The position numbers were made by a program, and so were the translations under genes. Shown here in pieces: positions 16,053 through 25,090 of a DNA stretch of 35,529 bases. Source of the DNA: an uncultured beta proteobacterium (GTDB lineage Bacteria > Pseudomonadota > Gammaproteobacteria > Burkholderiales > Burkholderiaceae_C); assembly GCA_903905735.1 (NCBI GenBank), contig CAIVHU010000094.1:1-35529 (forward strand), read 5' to 3'. Under the pieces are notes generated by a model. The model was not told the DNA's origin. It searched no databases and saw only the letters and a list, made by a program, of their open reading frames with translations. Positions within the stretch are counted from its first letter, which is position 1. Every line of letters begins with the position of its first letter.

Positions 16053-17867
16053 ATGGCTCAAAACTTTTCGGAAATTGCGAACTTTCTTTGGTCCGTCGCG
16101 GACCTTCTCCGAGGTGATTACAAACAAGCTGACTACGGCAAAATCATTCTTCCCTTGACCCTCCTGCGTCGCCTGGACTGCGTTCTGGAGAGCACCAAGG
16201 CAGACGTCCTGGCCGAACACGCCAAGCGCAAAGACACTGGCGTCAACCTCGACCCGTTCCTCAAGCGCAAGAGCAAGCAATCGTTTTACAACACCAGCCC
16301 GTTCACTCTGCCCGGGCTCCTGGCCGACCAAAAGCACATTCGCCAGAATCTGGTGGCCTATTTGGGTGACTTTTCTGAAGACGCCCGCGATGTGTTCGAG
16401 CGCTTCAAGTTCACCGAACGCGTGACCGAACTTGAAGACAAAGACCTGCTGTTCCAGCTGGTCCAGAAATTTGCCAACATTGACCTGCACCCTGATGCTG
16501 TCTCCAATGAAGGCATGGGCATGGTGTTTGAGGAACTCATCCGCAAGTTCGCGGAAGCCTCCAATGAGACCGCCGGGGAGCATTTCACGCCACGCGAAGT
16601 CATCCAGCTTATCGTGCACTGCTTGTTTGCAGGGGATGACGAGGCGCTGTCCAAGCCTGGCGTGGTTCGCTCCATGTACGACCCCACCGCCGGCACCGGT
16701 GGCATCTTGTCGCTCGGCGAGTCGGTGGCCAAGTCCATCAATTCGACAGCGGTCATCCGGCTCTTTGGCCAGGAGCTCAACGACGAGTCCTACGCCATCT
16801 GCAAGGCCGACATGCTCATCAAGGGCCAGGACCCTAAGAACATCGTGCGCGGCAACACTTTGTCAGCAGATGGGTTCCCGAGTGACAAGTTCGACTATGG
16901 CGCTGCCAATCCACCCTTTGGCGTTGACTGGAAAAAGGTGCTGGACGTGGTCAAGACCGAGCACGAAAAGAAAGGCTTTGCTGGCAGATTTGGTCCCGGC
17001 CTGCCTCGCGTGTCCGACGGCTCGCTGCTGTTCCTGATGCATTTGATTTCAAAAATGCGCCCGGCAGCCGAAGGTGGTGGCCGCATCGGCATTGTTCTCA
17101 ATGGGTCCCCACTTTTCACAGGTGACGCGGGCTCCGGGGAGTCCGAAATCCGTCGCTGGATTATCGAGAACGACATGCTCGAGGCCATCATCGCCTTGCC
17201 CAACGACCTGTTCTACAACACCGGCATTGCCACGTACGTCTGGATTCTTGATAACAACAAGAACTTTGGTCGCAAAGGCAAGGTCCAGCTGATTGACGCG
17301 ACGCGCATGTATGCCAAGATGAAGAAGTCACTTGGTAACAAACGGGTCCAGATTTCGCCTGAGCAGGTGGCAGAAATCGTCGCGGTGTACTCCGGTGCTG
17401 TGAAGGACGCCACTTTTCACCTTGAATACAAAGAGCCAGTCAAGGGCGGGGCCACATTGCAGGTGGAAGCTGAAGCGCCGAGGGTTGTCTCCAAAATCTT
17501 TGACAACAAGTTCTTTGGCTACCGCAAGGTGACGGTGGACCGACCGCTGGCTGCCGGCAAAGAAGGTAAGTTCAAGAAGGGTGAAAAGCCCTATGACAAG
17601 GACCTGCGCGATACCGAAAGCGTGCCCCTGACCATGGACATCGGCGAGTACATGAAGACCGAAGTCCTGCCGCACGTGCCGGACGCCTGGGTCAATCTTG
17701 ATATCAAGGATGACAAGGATGGCCAGCCCGGCAAGGTTGGTTATGAGCTCAACTTCAATCGGTACTTCTATATTTACAAGCCGCCCCGCAAGCCCGAGCT
17801 CATTGCGGCGGAGATTTTGGAAATGGAGAAGCGGTTTGTGGAGCTGATGAAGGGGGTCGTGGCGTGA
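16053..17867 (+). CDS. hsdM: Type I restriction-modification DNA methyltransferase, M subunit
   Basis: This 604-aa protein transfers a methyl group from S-adenosylmethionine to adenine N6 in the sequence chosen by HsdS, as part of M2S or R2M2S complexes. Residues 5-130 form the HsdM N-terminal helical domain (FLWSVADLLRGDYKQADYGK). Motif I is DPTAGTGG at 210-217 and the catalytic motif IV is NPPF at 286-289. Both are intact, so an active methylase is expected. The gene is coupled to hsdS by a GTGA overlap. The C-terminal extension beyond residue 450 is typical of this subfamily. Confidence 0.97.
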   Translation: MAQNFSEIANFLWSVADLLRGDYKQADYGKIILPLTLLRRLDCVLESTKADVLAEHAKRKDTGVNLDPFLKRKSKQSFYNTSPFTLPGLLADQKHIRQNLVAYLGDFSEDARDVFERFKFTERVTELEDKDLLFQLVQKFANIDLHPDAVSNEGMGMVFEELIRKFAEASNETAGEHFTPREVIQLIVHCLFAGDDEALSKPGVVRSMYDPTAGTGGILSLGESVAKSINSTAVIRLFGQELNDESYAICKADMLIKGQDPKNIVRGNTLSADGFPSDKFDYGAANPPFGVDWKKVLDVVKTEHEKKGFAGRFGPGLPRVSDGSLLFLMHLISKMRPAAEGGGRIGIVLNGSPLFTGDAGSGESEIRRWIIENDMLEAIIALPNDLFYNTGIATYVWILDNNKNFGRKGKVQLIDATRMYAKMKKSLGNKRVQISPEQVAEIVAVYSGAVKDATFHLEYKEPVKGGATLQVEAEAPRVVSKIFDNKFFGYRKVTVDRPLAAGKEGKFKKGEKPYDKDLRDTESVPLTMDIGEYMKTEVLPHVPDAWVNLDIKDDKDGQPGKVGYELNFNRYFYIYKPPRKPELIAAEILEMEKRFVELMKGVVA

Positions 17868-19063
17868 AGAGCTGTCAGCTTAAGTTTCTTGCGGATATGC
17901 GCAGCGGCGACTTCATCGACAGTAGCGATATTTTGCAGGAGGGGCCTTACCCCGTGTACGGTGGAAATGGGCTACGTGGCTTTGCTGTCCGAAAAACGCA
18001 CTCAGTCACAGCCCCGTTGATAGGACGACAAGGAGCCCTATGCGGAAATATCAATTACGCTAGCGGCGACTTCTATGCCACCGAACACGCAATTGTTGCT
18101 GCTCCTCGGTCGCAGGTTCATCCAAGATGGCTCTATTGGCAACTATCCAACCTCAATTTAAATCAATACTCGATGGCTGCTGCGCAGCCGGGACTTGCTG
18201 TCGAAGTCCTCGAACGAGTGTGCGCAGTAAAGCCTCATTATTCTGAGCAAGAGCGCATCGCCAACTTTCTTGATGACAAAACGGCGCGCATTGATGCTTT
18301 GATTGCAGAGAAGGAGCGGTTGGTATTGGCCGTACGCGAATACTTCACTGCTCGGCTTGGTACCGCAGTGGTTCAAGGCATTCGAGCGGAACGAAAGTTG
18401 GTTGAAGCCCATGCCAAAGGTTTCGAGGCCATTCCGGCAGACTGGTCCCTAACTCCAATAAAACACCTCGCGAGCGCCAGCGGAGGCATGACACCCTCAA
18501 AGGACAACGACGACTTTTGGCAAGGTGACATCCCCTGGGTGTCCCCAAAAGATATGAAGCGTTTCGTTCTGCACGATAGTGTCGACCATATATCGCAATT
18601 GGCTTTGGACAGCACATCTCTCAAGCGGCAGCCAGTTGAGTCTGTGCTGGTGGTTGTGCGCGGGATGATACTGGCACACACCTTTCCAGTTGCAATCAAC
18701 GCAGTGCCGGTCACCATCAACCAGGACATGAAAGCATTGCACGTCAAAGGGAGAGTTTCGGCTCGCTATCTGGCTTGGATGCTTCGCGGGCTTCAGCCTT
18801 TAATGCTGGCGCTAACAGAAGAATCCGCTCACGGCACAAAAGCGCTACGAACTGACCAATGGGCCAACCAATGTGTTCCGGTGCCCCCGAAGGACGAACA
18901 AATTGAGCTTGTCCAGTCCTTTGAACGCTGGCAAAGCGAATCAGAAAAGCTCAGTGCTCACCTTGAACAGCACATCGCGCGCCTCCGGGAATACCGCTCA
19001 TCTTTGATTTCAGCGGCGGTGACTGGGCAGTTGGACATCAGAACTTTCAAGGAGGCCGTATGA
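17864..19063 (+). CDS. hsdS: Type I restriction-modification specificity subunit S
   Basis: This 399-aa protein starts at a GTG that overlaps the hsdM stop by four bases. It has two target recognition domains (about 1-135 and 195-350), each followed by a conserved helical region: QERIANFLDDKTARIDALIA near 128-147, and the matching helix after 350 (LEQHIARLREYRSSLISAAV). Both halves are complete, so a bipartite target sequence is expected; it cannot be read from the sequence. The first recognition domain is short and starts right at the N-terminus. The stop overlaps the next gene's ATG. Confidence 0.95.
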   Translation: MKSCQLKFLADMRSGDFIDSSDILQEGPYPVYGGNGLRGFAVRKTHSVTAPLIGRQGALCGNINYASGDFYATEHAIVAAPRSQVHPRWLYWQLSNLNLNQYSMAAAQPGLAVEVLERVCAVKPHYSEQERIANFLDDKTARIDALIAEKERLVLAVREYFTARLGTAVVQGIRAERKLVEAHAKGFEAIPADWSLTPIKHLASASGGMTPSKDNDDFWQGDIPWVSPKDMKRFVLHDSVDHISQLALDSTSLKRQPVESVLVVVRGMILAHTFPVAINAVPVTINQDMKALHVKGRVSARYLAWMLRGLQPLMLALTEESAHGTKALRTDQWANQCVPVPPKDEQIELVQSFERWQSESEKLSAHLEQHIARLREYRSSLISAAVTGQLDIRTFKEAV

Positions 19064-19407
19064 ATCGCGTATTCGAGTGGGTATTTTCCGGGCTACTAAA
19101 TGTCTCGGCATTCTTTGAAAATCTTCGCGAAAAGCGACACGAGGACCCAATTACGGCCGAGTACAAAGCCAAGCAACGCGCCTGCCTCTGGAGCTTCGTT
19201 CCGATTCTTGTCGTGCTCCTGGTCAGCTGGGCCGCCGGTACTTTTCTGAATGTTCTGGACAAATTTCAGGGTGCTCAAGGGCCGGTCGCAGACGCTCGGT
19301 CCTGGGCCCTCCCTGTCTTTCTCGGAGCACTGGTGCTGGCATTCATTTTCGCTCTGTATGCGTGGACTTCGCTCTACCGGTTCATGCAGACACACGAGAT
19401 TCATTAG
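19060..19407 (+). CDS. Small two-TM membrane protein coupled to hsdS
   Basis: This 115-aa protein has two hydrophobic segments, near residues 46-66 (FVPILVVLLVSWAAGTFL) and 83-103 (ALPVFLGALVLAFIFALYAW), with a charged amphipathic N-terminus. Its ATG overlaps the hsdS stop (ATGA), so it is translated with the restriction-modification genes although no membrane role is known for a type I enzyme. The family is not recognised. It may be a passenger, a partner of the DUF2939 gene that follows, or an anchoring or abortive factor. Confidence 0.65.
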   Translation: MNRVFEWVFSGLLNVSAFFENLREKRHEDPITAEYKAKQRACLWSFVPILVVLLVSWAAGTFLNVLDKFQGAQGPVADARSWALPVFLGALVLAFIFALYAWTSLYRFMQTHEIH

Positions 19408-19458
19408 CCGCTTCGGGCCGTCACGCCACCGTTTAACCATCCACCCGGGAGAGGAAAA

Positions 19459-20070
19459 ATGTCATCAAAATCCATCCGAACCGCCTCAGTAGCTGGCGTG
19501 CTGGCCGTCGCGGCCGTTGCCGGGTACTGGTACTGGTCGCCCCACCTTGCAATCCGCAACATGCAGGCAGCCGCCCAGGCAACGGACGCTGACGCATTCA
19601 ACGACTACGTGGACTACCCTAAGCTGCGCGAGAGCTTCAAGGGCCAATTCTCAGCACTTATGGCCGACCGGCTCGGAGACTCGAAGGCGGCCGACAACCC
19701 CTTCGCAGCGTTGGGGACCATGATGGCCATGACAATGGTCGGCAACCTGGTGGATGCGATGGTTCGCCCTGAGGCGGTAATGCACATCATGCAGGACGGC
19801 AAACTTGCGCAACCTGGCAAACAGTCCACTGACGCGCCGCCCGGGCCATCCGGCACTGCACCACAGACCGGGACCGCGTCAGATGGCGGGGACAAACCCA
19901 AGTGGGCCTACGAGCGCAAGGGGGCGAACAAGCTCATCGCCTATGCCATTGACCCCAAAAAACCTGACGCGGCGGCCGCGGATAGATTCGGCGTCGTGTT
20001 CCAGCGTAATGGCTTTGCCGATTGGAAGCTGACCGAGGTCCGGATGCCGACGATGAACAATGTTAAGTGA
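19459..20070 (+). CDS. DUF2939-domain membrane-anchored protein
   Basis: This 203-aa protein has a good ribosome-binding site (GAGAGGA). One hydrophobic segment (residues 10-28, with WYWSPHLAI after it) should anchor it in the inner membrane with the bulk outside. The pattern, a TM with YWYWSPH, then a helical part on processing steps (AAQATDADAFNDYVDYPKLR), then FQRNGFADWKLTEVRMP at the end, matches DUF2939, a family of unknown function. A Pro/Gly/Thr-rich linker lies near 120-145. It follows the two-TM gene and precedes abiE, all in the hsdS-hsdR gap. Confidence 0.72.
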   Translation: MSSKSIRTASVAGVLAVAAVAGYWYWSPHLAIRNMQAAAQATDADAFNDYVDYPKLRESFKGQFSALMADRLGDSKAADNPFAALGTMMAMTMVGNLVDAMVRPEAVMHIMQDGKLAQPGKQSTDAPPGPSGTAPQTGTASDGGDKPKWAYERKGANKLIAYAIDPKKPDAAAADRFGVVFQRNGFADWKLTEVRMPTMNNVK

Positions 20071-20084
20071 AGTTTGGTTGCAAA

Positions 20085-20113
20085 AACGTTTATATAAACG
20101 TTCGAAAAACGTT
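20085..20113. promoter_or_regulatory. 18-bp perfect palindrome, likely AbiEi operator
   Basis: Bases 20085-20102 form a perfect 18-bp palindrome with AACGTT at both ends around TTATATAA-type sequence. A third AACGTT follows at 20108-20113. AbiEi antitoxins are known to bind inverted repeats upstream of their operon, and this lies about 45 bases before the abiEi start. Confidence 0.6.
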
Positions 20114-20156
20114 AATATAGACAAACATTATTGCAGTTTACTGACTCGGTCAAAAC

Positions 20157-21014
20157 ATGGTAACGCCCTTGACTTCAACCCGTACTGACGTTCTCAAAGA
20201 TAGCGGAAGTGCTGCCCTTCGTCGCGTCCAGGCACAAGCACGGTATCTCTTCCACTCGGACGAGTTCGCAAAATTGACTAACCGGGAACCCAAGAGCCAA
20301 GCGGTACAGGCGGCCTTGAATCGACTTGTCAAGCAAGGGCGAATCGTTCTTGCCATGAAAAGAGTTGGGAAGTGGCTGATTGTTCCCCCGGAACAGGCTC
20401 ATTACGGGGCACCCCCTGTCGATTGGTGGCTTGACGATTGTCTTAAAGACATAGAACCCCATTATTACGTTGCACTGCTGTCAGCAGCAAAGCACTGGGG
20501 GTCCGCGCATTACGCGCTGCAAACCACTCAAGTCATGATTTCCCAGGCGCGCCCGTCTCTCAATATTGGGCGGTTGCATATTGAATTTGTCGCCAAAAGG
20601 GATATTGCCCTAACACCAACGACGAGGGTCCGCGGGAGTGTTGCACACCTGCGAGTTAGCACCCGTGAAGCGACATTGTTGGACTTGGTTAGGCATCAAG
20701 CCAGTGTTGGGGGAATTGAAGCAGTTGCACGGATTACAAAAGACTTCTCTGGCACCGTTACCAAGAAAGGACTCCTTGAGGCATTGAACGCCCTTGGTCA
20801 GGTTCTTGCGGCTCAGCGCTTGGGCTTTGTATTTGGGCATCTTGGTTTGAGTCGGTACGCAGAAGTAGTGGCCGATTGGCTAACGGGCAAGCGCCGGAGT
20901 CTTCAGTGGCTAGAACCTGCCACATCGCAAGATGCCCAGGCTGCGCTCCTGGACGAGCGCTGGAACATTCGGTACACGCCCGAACAAGAGGCAATTTTTC
21001 AGGAGCTAACTTGA
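20157..21014 (+). CDS. abiEi: AbiEi antitoxin/repressor
   Basis: The product is 285 aa. The N-terminal 85 residues form a winged HTH (FHSDEFAKLTNREPKSQAVQ, then LVKQGRIVLAMKRVGKWLI), followed by the AbiEi domain of COG5340 type (HYYVALLSAAKHWG; REATLLDLVRHQ). In type IV AbiE systems this protein represses its operon and counteracts the toxin without needing to bind it. It carries its own upstream palindrome, so it is regulated separately from hsdMS. The stop overlaps the toxin's TTG start. No Shine-Dalgarno is seen before its ATG. Confidence 0.93.
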   Translation: MVTPLTSTRTDVLKDSGSAALRRVQAQARYLFHSDEFAKLTNREPKSQAVQAALNRLVKQGRIVLAMKRVGKWLIVPPEQAHYGAPPVDWWLDDCLKDIEPHYYVALLSAAKHWGSAHYALQTTQVMISQARPSLNIGRLHIEFVAKRDIALTPTTRVRGSVAHLRVSTREATLLDLVRHQASVGGIEAVARITKDFSGTVTKKGLLEALNALGQVLAAQRLGFVFGHLGLSRYAEVVADWLTGKRRSLQWLEPATSQDAQAALLDERWNIRYTPEQEAIFQELT

Positions 21015-21868
21015 TAACAGCACAAGAATTAAACGCATGGCGCCCTTACGCGCCATGGAGCAGCGACCTGATGGTTGAGCAAGACTACCTACTCAGCCAG
21101 GCGGTAGCGGCCATCTTTGAAGACAAGTTTTTGCGTGAACAGGTCGCCATGCGAGGCGGGACAGTACTTCACAAAGGCCACTTGTCCCCCGCAAGCCGGT
21201 ATTCAGAGGATATTGACCTTGTTTTGGTGGGTGACCGTCCAGCAGCCCACATTAAGAAGGCGCTGACTCGGGTACTAAAACCGTTGTTATCAACCCCCTC
21301 GGAGTCTATCTACACAACGGTGCACCTAGCGGTAAGGAATCTGATTCAAACGTCCAAAATCATTCGGAACACCTATACGTACGACCCCACCAGTACTGAG
21401 GCTGCCTTCTCCCAATTGAAGGTGGAGGTGAACATCAATGAGAAGAAGAGTCTTTTCCCAATCGTACCTATTAACATTTTCGTCCCAGTATCAAACGGCG
21501 CGCCTCGTGAGTTGCAGGTTGCTTCATATGACCTGGACGAGATGCTGGGAACAAAATTGCGAGCTTTGCTCCAACGTGAGCATGGGCGGGATTTATTCGA
21601 TTTGTGGTGGGCCTGGAGAACAAGCGAAACGCCAAATTCAGGGATAACGGTTGACCCTCGACGGGTCGGTGCCGCATTTCGGTTTTACATGGCGCAGGAG
21701 CGACGAAGTTTCAACTCGGCTGAGGTTCGCAAGGAACTCGACCGTCGAATGTCATCCAAGAAATTCTTGGTCGATATGAACGGGTACTTGCCAATCGGTC
21801 GAGGGTACGACCCGAAGCATGCTTGCGAAGAATTTTGTTCTGTTTTCTTGCCGCATCTTGACGCCTAA
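21011..21868 (+). CDS. abiEii: AbiEii nucleotidyltransferase toxin
   Basis: This 285-aa protein starts at a TTG that overlaps the abiEi stop (TTGA) and is preceded by AGGAG; the longer open frame upstream lies inside abiEi. The DNA-polymerase-beta-type nucleotidyltransferase motifs are present: GGTVLHK at 49-55, then SEDIDLVL with Asp67 and Asp69 as metal ligands, and a later GTKLRALLQREHGRDLFDLW segment. AbiEii toxins of this fold modify tRNA or otherwise block growth, giving phage abortive infection and stabilising the locus. All key residues appear intact. Confidence 0.93.
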   Translation: MITAQELNAWRPYAPWSSDLMVEQDYLLSQAVAAIFEDKFLREQVAMRGGTVLHKGHLSPASRYSEDIDLVLVGDRPAAHIKKALTRVLKPLLSTPSESIYTTVHLAVRNLIQTSKIIRNTYTYDPTSTEAAFSQLKVEVNINEKKSLFPIVPINIFVPVSNGAPRELQVASYDLDEMLGTKLRALLQREHGRDLFDLWWAWRTSETPNSGITVDPRRVGAAFRFYMAQERRSFNSAEVRKELDRRMSSKKFLVDMNGYLPIGRGYDPKHACEEFCSVFLPHLDA

Positions 21869-21908
21869 CCGCAAGCACTAGACAAAAAACAAATAATCAA
21901 GGGAGCCC

Positions 21909-24900
21909 ATGCCAACAACAACCAACGTCCACACCGAACGCGTATTCGAGGATGAACTCTGCGCCAGCCTTGAGTCCAATGGCTGGGCCGTCAAGACCCA
22001 CCTGAAAGACGCCACATCGTACAACCGCGAGCTCGCCATCTTTCCGGCCGATTTGTTGGCATTTGTCCAAGAGACCCAGCCGACCGAGTGGGCCAAGTTC
22101 AAGCGCTGGCACAACGGGCAGTCTGAGGCGATTTTCGTCAAACGCGTTTCCAAGCAACTCGATACCCATGGCACCCTGCATGTGTTGCGCCATGGCTTCA
22201 AAGACGTTGATGCCAAATTTCAGCTCTGCGCCTTCAAGCCGGCCCATGGCAAGAACCCCAAGCTGGCTGCGCTGTTTGCAAAAAATACGCTGACAGCCAT
22301 CCGCCAGTTGCACTACAGCCTGAACAACGAAAAAAGCATCGACGTCGTGCTTTTCGTCAACGGTCTGCCCGTGTCGACCCTGGAAATCAAGACTGACCTC
22401 ACGCAAAACGTGCGGGATGCCATCAATCAGTACAAGAAAGACCGTCAGCCCAAGGACCCCAAGACCAAAGAGCTCGAAGCGCTGCTGCAGTTCAAGACCC
22501 GGGCCCTGGTGCATTTCGCCGTTTCCACCGACCTTGTTTTCATGACCACCCGCCTCGCAGGTGATGAGACCTACTTCCTGCCCTTCAACATGGGCAAACC
22601 CGACGGCGTCGACTACTGCAGCGCCGGTGCCGGCAACCCCTCGGCGCCCGCCGGCAAGGGCTACCCCACGTACTACCTCTGGGAATTTGTTTTCAAGCCG
22701 GAGACCTGGCTCGAAGTCTTGGGCGAGTTCATGCACCTGGAGGTCAAGGAGGTTGATGTCAAGGGCAAGAAGGTAATCAAAGAGTCCATCATCTTCCCGC
22801 GGTTCCACCAGCTGGTTGCCGTCAAGGAGCTCCTGACCTTTGCTGCGCTCGAAGGCCCTGGCCACAGCTACCTGATTCAGCACTCTGCCGGGTCGGGCAA
22901 GTCCAACTCCATCGCATGGACAGCCCACCGGCTGTCCAACCTGCACGATGCCAGTGACAACAAGGTGTTCGACAGCGTGGTGGTGGTCACCGACCGGCGC
23001 GTGCTGGACAAGCAGCTGCAGGAGACCATCAGCCAGTTTGAGCACAAATCGGGCGTGGTTCAGGTCATCAGCGAAAACAGCGCCCAATTGGCCAAGGCGC
23101 TCAATGACGGCGTGCCCATCATCGTGACAACCTTGCAGAAGTTCGGCTTCATCCTCGAACAGGTCGGTGACATTGGCAAACGCAACTTTGCGCTCATCAT
23201 TGACGAGGCCCATTCCAGCCAGTCCGGCTCGGCCGCCACCAAGCTGCGCAAGGCCCTGACCAAGGGCAAGCCGCACCCGACAGCCATTGAAATCATTGAT
23301 GGCGTCGAAGTGGCTATCCAGGCCGAGGTCGAGGTCGATGCCGACGATTTGACGGCAGAGGATGTCATCAATGCGGTCGTCGAAGGCCGCAAACGCCCGG
23401 ACAACGTCAGTTACTTCGCCTTCACCGCCACGCCCAAGAACAAGACTCTGGAGCTTTTTGGTCGCAAAGATGATGACGGCAAGCCGGTTCCGTTCCACGT
23501 CTATTCGATGCGCCAGGCCATCGAAGAAGAGTTCATCCTGGATGTGCTCAAGCATTACACGAGCTACGCCACGTTTTACAACCTGGGTGCCCTGGCGAAT
23601 GAGAAGCTGGTGCCGCAGAAAAAGGCCAAGCAGGCGTTGGCCCAATTCGCCAAGCTGCACGCCCACAACATCTCCCAGAAGGTTGTTGTCATCGTCGAGC
23701 ACTTCCGCGAACACGTGGCCGCCAAAATTGGTGGCAAAGCGAAGGCTATGCTGGTGACCGATAGCCGCAAGGCGGCCGTGCGTTACAAGCTGGCCATCGA
23801 CAAGTACATCAAGGACCAGAAATACACCGATTTGCGAACATTGGTGGCTTTTTCTGGCGCTGTCAACGACCCAGAGTCCGGTCCGGACGAGTTCACCGAA
23901 GGCAACATGAACGACATCAAGGGGCGCGAGCCCTCGGAGGCGTTCAAGCAGGACGAATACCGCATCATGCTTGTTGCCAACAAGTACCAGGTCGGTTTTG
24001 ACCAGCCGCTGCTGCACTCCATGTATGTTGACAAACGGTTGTCAGGTGTCCTCGCTGTGCAGACGCTCTCCCGGCTCAACCGCATGTACCCGGGCAAAGA
24101 CGACACGTTCGTGCTGGACTTTGTCAACAAACCGGATGAAATCCTCAAGAGCTTTCAGCCGTATTACCGGACCGCCCAGCTGGAAGTAGTCACTGACCCG
24201 AACCTGGTGCATGAGCTGCTGACAAAGCTCAACAAGGCAGGTGTGTACTTTTGGAGTGAGGTGGAAACCTTTGCCCAGGCCTTCTTCAACCCCAAAGTGA
24301 AGACCCAGGGCGCTCTGCATGGCGTGTTGAAACCGGCGTTCGACCGTTACTCCGACCTGGAGGACGATGAGCAGGAGCTTTTCCGCAAGGACCTGACCTC
24401 CTTCCTGCGGCTGTATGAGTTCCTGTCGCAAATCATTCCGTATGCGGACCCGGAGTTGGAAAAGCTGTTTGTTTTTGGCAAGAACCTGGCGCCGCGGCTG
24501 GCCGAACACAGCAAAAAGGAAGCCATTTCACTCGACGACGATGTCAAGCTCACTCATTACCGTCTGCAGAAGATGGGCGAGCAGGCACTGGACCTGGAAA
24601 AGGCCGAGGTCGTCAAGCTGCAAGGCATCAGCGAGGTCGGCACCGGCACCGCGTTGGACGACGAGCGCAAGGAGTTGCGCGAAATTGTTTCCAAGATGAA
24701 CGACCTGTTTGCGGGCGACATCACGGAGTCGGACTGCCTGGGCGTGGTGACCACTTGGAAGGGGCGCCTGATGACCAGCGAAACGCTGGCGCATCAAGCC
24801 AAGAACAACTCTGAGGAGCAGTTCGGTCTGGGTGACTTCAAGGACGCCTTCATGGACGTGGTCATTGACGCCCAGGACGCGCACAACAACATCGCGGACC

Positions 24901-24992
24901 AGTTGCTCAAAGATGAGCGGATTCTGGGCGTGATGCAAAAAATGGTCGCAAAGATGGTTTGGCAGGGGTTTCAGCAGGGGGCACAACAATGA
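21909..24992 (+). CDS. hsdR: Type I restriction endonuclease, R subunit
   Basis: At 1027 aa it is of normal length. The N-terminal nuclease domain shows the PD-(D/E)xK pattern: Asp145 in DVVLF and EIK at 159-161. The SF2 helicase/translocase part has Walker A SAGSGKS at 326-332, DEAH at 432-435 and later motifs (NKYQVGFDQPLLHSMYVDK, QTLSRLNRMYPGKDDTFVLD). A helical C-terminal domain joins it to the methylase. An AGGGAG ribosome-binding site precedes the ATG. It translocates DNA and cuts away from unmethylated target sites. It is separated from hsdMS by four genes, including abiE. Confidence 0.97.
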   Translation: MPTTTNVHTERVFEDELCASLESNGWAVKTHLKDATSYNRELAIFPADLLAFVQETQPTEWAKFKRWHNGQSEAIFVKRVSKQLDTHGTLHVLRHGFKDVDAKFQLCAFKPAHGKNPKLAALFAKNTLTAIRQLHYSLNNEKSIDVVLFVNGLPVSTLEIKTDLTQNVRDAINQYKKDRQPKDPKTKELEALLQFKTRALVHFAVSTDLVFMTTRLAGDETYFLPFNMGKPDGVDYCSAGAGNPSAPAGKGYPTYYLWEFVFKPETWLEVLGEFMHLEVKEVDVKGKKVIKESIIFPRFHQLVAVKELLTFAALEGPGHSYLIQHSAGSGKSNSIAWTAHRLSNLHDASDNKVFDSVVVVTDRRVLDKQLQETISQFEHKSGVVQVISENSAQLAKALNDGVPIIVTTLQKFGFILEQVGDIGKRNFALIIDEAHSSQSGSAATKLRKALTKGKPHPTAIEIIDGVEVAIQAEVEVDADDLTAEDVINAVVEGRKRPDNVSYFAFTATPKNKTLELFGRKDDDGKPVPFHVYSMRQAIEEEFILDVLKHYTSYATFYNLGALANEKLVPQKKAKQALAQFAKLHAHNISQKVVVIVEHFREHVAAKIGGKAKAMLVTDSRKAAVRYKLAIDKYIKDQKYTDLRTLVAFSGAVNDPESGPDEFTEGNMNDIKGREPSEAFKQDEYRIMLVANKYQVGFDQPLLHSMYVDKRLSGVLAVQTLSRLNRMYPGKDDTFVLDFVNKPDEILKSFQPYYRTAQLEVVTDPNLVHELLTKLNKAGVYFWSEVETFAQAFFNPKVKTQGALHGVLKPAFDRYSDLEDDEQELFRKDLTSFLRLYEFLSQIIPYADPELEKLFVFGKNLAPRLAEHSKKEAISLDDDVKLTHYRLQKMGEQALDLEKAEVVKLQGISEVGTGTALDDERKELREIVSKMNDLFAGDITESDCLGVVTTWKGRLMTSETLAHQAKNNSEEQFGLGDFKDAFMDVVIDAQDAHNNIADQLLKDERILGVMQKMVAKMVWQGFQQGAQQ

Positions 24993-25069
24993 CCCACGCG
25001 CTTCATGAATATCCAAGGCAAATGCGGAGACGTTCACACGAACCCTGCCTGTCACCGACAGTTGAATAA
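24989..25069 (+). CDS. Possible 26-codon ORF coupled to hsdR
   Basis: ATGACC overlaps the hsdR stop codon by four bases and opens a 26-codon frame ending at TAA (25069). It is Arg/His-rich (MTHALHEYPRQMRRRSHEPC). In many type I loci a metallopeptidase gene follows hsdR, and this could be its remnant, a small coupled ORF, or chance. Only the overlap speaks for it. Confidence 0.2.
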   Translation: MTHALHEYPRQMRRRSHEPCLSPTVE

Positions 25070-25090
25070 TTACAAAGGGAGGAACTGCCA

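Noticed and set aside
20876..21010. Upstream extension of the AbiEii frame
   Set aside because: It is inside abiEi. The TTG at 21011 has a good ribosome-binding site and the usual four-base overlap.
21897..24017. 706-codon minus-strand open frame opposite hsdR
   Set aside because: It is the antisense shadow of hsdR, with a typical Val/Leu/Gly/His-rich composition. HsdR motifs on the plus strand are unambiguous.
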